A stretch of DNA of 64,000 nt from an uncultured Tateyamaria sp. Its GTDB lineage: Bacteria > Pseudomonadota > Alphaproteobacteria > Rhodobacterales > Rhodobacteraceae. Location: contig NZ_CANNDN010000003.1 in assembly GCF_947503465.1 (NCBI RefSeq), positions 186,001 to 250,000 on the forward strand. The letters run 5' to 3'. The translations under genes were made by a program, and so were the position numbers. Position 1 is the stretch's first letter, and the number at the start of each line of letters is the position of its first letter. Positions 60,833 through 64,000 of the stretch are shown here, one piece after another. The notes under the pieces were generated by a model, which did no database searches, was not told where the DNA came from, and saw nothing but the letters and a program-made list of their open reading frames with translations.

Positions 60833-60860
60833 GCGCTGGCCGGATCGGTCCGGCCAGCGC
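60833..60860 (+). terminator. Perfect 12-bp stem-loop after the binding-protein gene
   Basis: GCGCTGGCCGGA (60833-60844) and TCCGGCCAGCGC (60849-60860) pair without mismatch around a TCGG loop. It lies 8 bp past the binding-protein stop and 22 bp before the GDPD start, inside an apparent operon. It is likely an attenuator or message stabiliser keeping the binding protein more abundant; read-through would express the phosphodiesterase. Confidence 0.75.
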
Positions 60861-60882
60861 CCCTATCCAGACAGGAAAGACA

Positions 60883-61602
60883 ATGGCCGCCGCAGGACCC
60901 ATTATCGCCCATCGCGGCGCCTCCGCTCAAAAGCCGGAAAACACGATTGCAGCCTTCGAAGCGGCCCATGCCGCGGGGTGTCGCTGGATCGAGCTTGATG
61001 CCCAGGTCCTCGACGATGGCGGCGTCATCGTGATGCATGACCACACGTTTGACCGCACGACCAATGGGGCGGGGCCGGTGGCCATGTCCAACATGGCAAC
61101 GGTGCGCGCCCTTCGGACGCGCGATCCTCAGACCGGCGACTTGACTGATGAAGGCATTCCCACCTTGTCCAGTGCAATCGAGCTTTGCGCGGAAACAGGC
61201 CTTGGGTTGATACTCGAGATCAAGGCGACCTGGGGCATCGATGCCGACGACGCGCGCGCGGTTGGCGATCTGCTTCCTGCGTCACCGGAGTTTCCGATTA
61301 TGGTCACCAGTTTTTCGGTCACGGCCTTGCGCACGGTTTCGCAAACGCGCCCCGACATCGATCTCGGTCTGGCCAGCTTGCGCCCGCCGCGCGATCCTTC
61401 GGCAGTCAAGGCCGCGCTCGGACTGTCGGCCATCCATTGCAACGCTGAATGGACAACCGCGCAGGACATATCTGCGATGCACGCCGCTGGCCTGGACGTG
61501 GCCATCGCCACCATCAATGACGCCGAAATGGCCCGTCGTTTTCTGCAGGACGGTGCTGATGGGATCATGACCGACTGGCCCAGACTTTTGGATGCCGATT
61601 GA
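60883..61602 (+). CDS. Glycerophosphodiester phosphodiesterase 1
   Basis: A 239-residue GDPD-family enzyme (UgpQ-like) that hydrolyses glycerophosphodiesters to glycerol-3-phosphate and an alcohol. The catalytic region is IIAHRGASAQKPENT (residues 7-21), ELDAQVLDDGGVIVMHDHT with metal ligands Glu/Asp and the second His (about 36-54), and ILEIKA. No signal peptide, so it acts on imported substrate in the cytosol. ATG at 60883 follows AGGAAAG. Its stop converges on the second GDPD gene with 8 bp between. Confidence 0.93.
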   Translation: MAAAGPIIAHRGASAQKPENTIAAFEAAHAAGCRWIELDAQVLDDGGVIVMHDHTFDRTTNGAGPVAMSNMATVRALRTRDPQTGDLTDEGIPTLSSAIELCAETGLGLILEIKATWGIDADDARAVGDLLPASPEFPIMVTSFSVTALRTVSQTRPDIDLGLASLRPPRDPSAVKAALGLSAIHCNAEWTTAQDISAMHAAGLDVAIATINDAEMARRFLQDGADGIMTDWPRLLDAD

Positions 61603-61610
61603 CCGCCCGC

Positions 61611-62363
61611 TCAGGTCGTTTTGGCCTGTCGCCGCAGCGCAAGGGCAAGGCTCGGTCGATCCGTCGTGAAGACCGGAAGCTGCAACTGAAGCGCCTTCCT
61701 GATCCGGGCCTCATCGTGACATCCAAACGCACTCATGACGATGCCGCGCTTTTGCATCTGCTCGAGCAGGTCAGCATCGACAGATCCGATCGGCAAAGCA
61801 ACTTCTCGCGTGTTGGCGGTATCGAGCTTGCGCGAAAGTCCGTCCGGACCAATGGCGCGATACGTCTGATCTTCCATCAAAAGCAGGGACTTCGCGTCGC
61901 CCAGAACACTTGCAAGGGACGCCAGATCGTCAACGTGGAACGACGTCACATAGAACCTCCGTTCCAATCCATGCGCCACGACGCGGTCAATGGCTTGCGC
62001 GAGCATTCCGGGATAGGCGGCCCCATCAGGCGCGCGTTTCACCTCCAGGCGCAAGGTCACAGATGATGCAGCAAGGACAGGAAGTACGGCTTCGAGAGTG
62101 GGAATTCTCGCCGTTTCCGACGCCCCGACGCGCAGGGTCTGGAGCGATGCATGGTCATGATCCCCAATCGCGCCCTGTCCGCTGGTCATGCGATCGAGTG
62201 TTGCGTCATGATGCACGACGACCACGCCATCTGCGGACCGATGAATGTCAAGTTCGACCTCGTCGGCGCCTATGGCAACGGCATGCCGAAACGTCGGAAG
62301 CGTGTTTTCTATTTGCTCCAACGCGCCGCCTCTGTGCGCGGCAATTCTGCAGACATCCATCAT
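61611..62363 (-). CDS. Glycerophosphodiester phosphodiesterase 2
   Basis: A 250-residue GDPD-family paralogue on the opposite strand. The motifs are present: IAAHRGGALEQIENT (residues 7-21), VELDIHRSADGVVVVHHDAT (about 36-55) and LRLEVKRA (about 100). It also lacks a signal peptide. Being distinct from GDPD 1 in sequence and strand, it may take a different headgroup. It diverges from the EEP-family gene across 76 bp. Confidence 0.92.
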   Translation of the reverse strand: MMDVCRIAAHRGGALEQIENTLPTFRHAVAIGADEVELDIHRSADGVVVVHHDATLDRMTSGQGAIGDHDHASLQTLRVGASETARIPTLEAVLPVLAASSVTLRLEVKRAPDGAAYPGMLAQAIDRVVAHGLERRFYVTSFHVDDLASLASVLGDAKSLLLMEDQTYRAIGPDGLSRKLDTANTREVALPIGSVDADLLEQMQKRGIVMSAFGCHDEARIRKALQLQLPVFTTDRPSLALALRRQAKTT

Positions 62364-62439
62364 CGTTCCATCTTAGGGGACGCGGTTAAAGCGCAGATGA
62401 CAGGTCTTGAAGTACACGAAACTCAAAGGAGAAAACGAT

Positions 62440-63303
62440 TTGAAGATCATCTCTTACAATATCCAATACGGCCTCGGTCGTGACGGGGTCTATGATCTGA
62501 ACCGGATCGCGGCCGAGGTTGCAGACGCAGACATCATTGCGCTGCAAGAAGTGGAACGGTTCTGGAAACGATCCGGAATGGTGGACCAGCCAGCCGAACT
62601 GGGGCGCCTTTTGCCCGACCATCATTGGGTCTATGGTGCCAACCTGGATATGGACGCCAGCTATCGCAGCGAGGGCGGCGCGCTAATCAATCGCCGCCGA
62701 CAGTTCGGCACAATGCTTATGTCAAGGATGCCGATCCTTTCCAGCAGGAACTTCCCCTTGCCCAAGCTTGGCCTGACCGATCACCATTCGATCCAGCAAG
62801 GCGCGCTTGAATGCGTCATCAACACAGAGTTTGGGCCCGTGCGCTTCTATTCGATCCATCTTAGTCATCTTTGCCCCGAAACGCGCCTGCCGCAGATCCG
62901 CGCCCTGCTTGACATCCATGCCCGCGCCCCTGCCGAAGGGGGCGCATGGTGCGGGGGCCACCCCGATCCGAAAAGCGGTTGGACAGAAGGTGCCATGCCG
63001 CCGATGCCCGATGAGGCCGTCCTTTTGGGCGATTTCAATTTCGAGCCCGGGTCGGAGGAATATGCGCTTCTCACAGGCCCAATGACGCAAAGATACGGCC
63101 GCCTTGGCTCCATCAAGGGTTTTTTCGACAGTTGGACACTCGCGGGTAACGAGGAAAGGTCCGGACAAACGATCGCAGACCAAGCAGCGCGCATCGACTA
63201 CTGTTTTTTGACGGCAGGATTGCGGAGGTTCGTCAGGAAGGCGCACATCCAAGCATCCGCAACCGGGTCGGATCATTTTCCCTTGGAAATAGCGCTTTCT
63301 TGA
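62440..63303 (+). CDS. Endonuclease/exonuclease/phosphatase-family hydrolase
   Basis: A 287-residue EEP-fold enzyme. Metal and catalytic motifs are ISYNIQYGLG (residues 4-13), IIALQEVERFW (Glu, about 34), VLLGDFNFEPGSEEY (Asp/Asn, about 201) and the terminal SDHFPLEI (Asp-His). The start is TTG at 62440, preceded by AAAGGAG with ideal spacing; an upstream in-frame TTG lacks a site. No signal peptide. The superfamily covers DNases, inositol-polyphosphate phosphatases and sphingomyelinases. Its location with two GDPDs suggests a phosphodiester or inositol-phosphate substrate rather than DNA. Confidence 0.87.
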   Translation: MKIISYNIQYGLGRDGVYDLNRIAAEVADADIIALQEVERFWKRSGMVDQPAELGRLLPDHHWVYGANLDMDASYRSEGGALINRRRQFGTMLMSRMPILSSRNFPLPKLGLTDHHSIQQGALECVINTEFGPVRFYSIHLSHLCPETRLPQIRALLDIHARAPAEGGAWCGGHPDPKSGWTEGAMPPMPDEAVLLGDFNFEPGSEEYALLTGPMTQRYGRLGSIKGFFDSWTLAGNEERSGQTIADQAARIDYCFLTAGLRRFVRKAHIQASATGSDHFPLEIALS

Positions 63304-63595
63304 TTTGAGCAGGACGCGCGGTTAGGCGTCGCTGACCTCGAAAAACCTTGTCCTCGCTCCCGCGGCCGTGCCACGAAGTGAGGCGGTGTTTGGGATCGAG
63401 GGCGCGATATCCATGACGGAGGTTCGTCCTAAGAATGGGGTACTCTCGCGACAACCCGCAAAGATCGGGAAATCGGTCACTCTGGGTTCTAACCAGCCCT
63501 AGGGTGCAGTGCGGCTTCCGACTGTCCCGCGCAAGAGGGTCCGTAAACGAACGGTCCGAAGGGGAAGAGATGGGTGGCGCCTGCCAGCTGTTAAT
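63304..63595. other. Non-coding stretch with no recognisable feature
   Basis: About 290 bp between the EEP-family gene and the IS110 remnant. Open frames cross it on both strands, but they show no recognisable motif, no convincing ribosome binding site and unlike codon use. The segment is probably the debris of mobile-element decay. No terminal inverted repeat was seen. Confidence 0.4.
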
Positions 63596-63951
63596 GTCAA
63601 ACCCTGTCCAAAACTCGGTAAAACAGACGCCACCGATGCCGATGCGATCTGCGAGGCGGTTCGCCGCCCCACGATGCGCTGAGTTGAGATAAAATCCCAA
63701 GGCCAGCAGGTGGTGTTGGCAATTCATCGGACCCGAGACCGAACGCGACTTTGCCACGTGGCTGGGTCTGACGCCGCTCAACAAAGCGAGCGGCGGCAAG
63801 GAACAAACCTGAGAAGGTGGACACCTGGACTGCGAAATCACTCGACCAGAAACCTTTCGGGCTGGCAACTGTCGCCATGGCCAACACATCTGCCCGGATC
63901 ATATGGGCGATCCTGTCGAAGGGAGAAGCATACCGGCAGCCGGTCGCTTGA
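63596..63951 (+). pseudogene. Decayed IS110-family transposase
   Basis: Three frames carry successive pieces of an IS110-type transposase. From 63596: VKPCPKLGKTDATDADAICE, the DEDD-domain region, with an in-frame TGA at 63680-63682, then VEIKSQGQQVVLAIHRT. Next, in another frame, DFATWLGLTPLNKASGGKEQ from the C-terminal domain, then a stop; last, AKSLDQKPFGLATVAMANTS to WAILSKGEAYR, ending at TGA 63949-63951. A large internal part between HRT and DFATWLG (normally well over 100 residues) is missing. So it is inactive, with frameshifts and deletion. Confidence 0.82.
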
Positions 63952-64000
63952 TCCTGCCCCAAGATGCAAGGCGCTTGATGTGGTGATGCGAAACGAAGTC

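Noticed and set aside
63233-63889. Minus-strand open frame across the IS110 remnant
   Set aside because: It is antisense to the decayed transposase and has no recognisable content.

Overview
The window reads as high-GC chromosomal DNA from an alphaproteobacterium, most likely Rhodobacteraceae (Roseobacter group). Reasons: the housekeeping order gpmI-envC-ctpA, polA, a tRNA-Arg, a TRAP-transporter-fed sugar-acid locus, several Rhodobacteraceae-type small proteins (zinc-finger, DUF1203, DUF3291, DUF2459) and an alphaproteobacterial SOS box (GTTC-N7-GTTC) in front of dnaE2. Genus cannot be decided from sequence reading alone.

Layout. 0-0.5 kb: edge of an integrated element (truncated HTH gene, small coiled-coil gene running off the left end) against tRNA-Arg(CCT). 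0.6-5.4 kb: LacI-type regulator, YcaQ-family DNA glycosylase, and 5-oxoprolinase genes pxpB-pxpC-pxpA, all on +. 5.6-10.7 kb: the most unusual block. A TetR regulator and two enzymes, each with its own N-terminal Rieske [2Fe-2S] domain, lie on -; one Rieske domain is fused to an FMN/[3Fe-4S] glutamate-synthase-type domain, the other to a thiamine-diphosphate (TPP) enzyme. A bicupin gene diverges from the TetR gene. 10.8-13.2 kb: an A+T-richer gene for a secreted protein of unknown function and an orphan nucleotide-sugar dehydrogenase.

13.3-42.0 kb: a sugar-acid catabolic supercluster of about 28 kb. It holds uronate isomerase (uxaC), mannonate dehydratase (uxuA), fructuronate-reductase-type (uxuB) and UxaA/GarD-type dehydratase genes, KDG kinase (kdgK), four Gfo/Idh/MocA oxidoreductases, three 3-hydroxyisobutyrate-dehydrogenase-like enzymes, two PhyH-type Fe(II)/2-oxoglutarate dioxygenases, a full TRAP transporter with divergent GntR regulator, a DMT permease, a DenD-like dehydrogenase, and a five-gene + operon (SDR, IlvD/Edd dehydratase, FAH hydrolase, 2-hydroxyacid dehydrogenase, enolase-superfamily enzyme) that resembles a non-phosphorylative deoxy-sugar-acid pathway. 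Most neighbours overlap by 1-8 nt, so translational coupling is likely. No KDPG aldolase is present; KDPG made by KdgK must be cleaved by an enzyme encoded elsewhere.

42.0-55.4 kb: mostly core genes: ctpA, envC, gpmI, small conserved proteins, an SOS-boxed dnaE2 that lacks the usual C-terminal OB region and has no imuA/imuB beside it, a soluble methyl-accepting-type protein, and polA. 55.6-64.0 kb: a second accessory block with a ROK regulator diverging from an ABC importer, two glycerophosphodiesterase genes, an endonuclease/exonuclease/phosphatase-family enzyme, and a decayed IS110 transposase at the right end. It looks like a phosphodiester scavenging locus. No CRISPR array, rRNA, intact insertion sequence or riboswitch was recognised.
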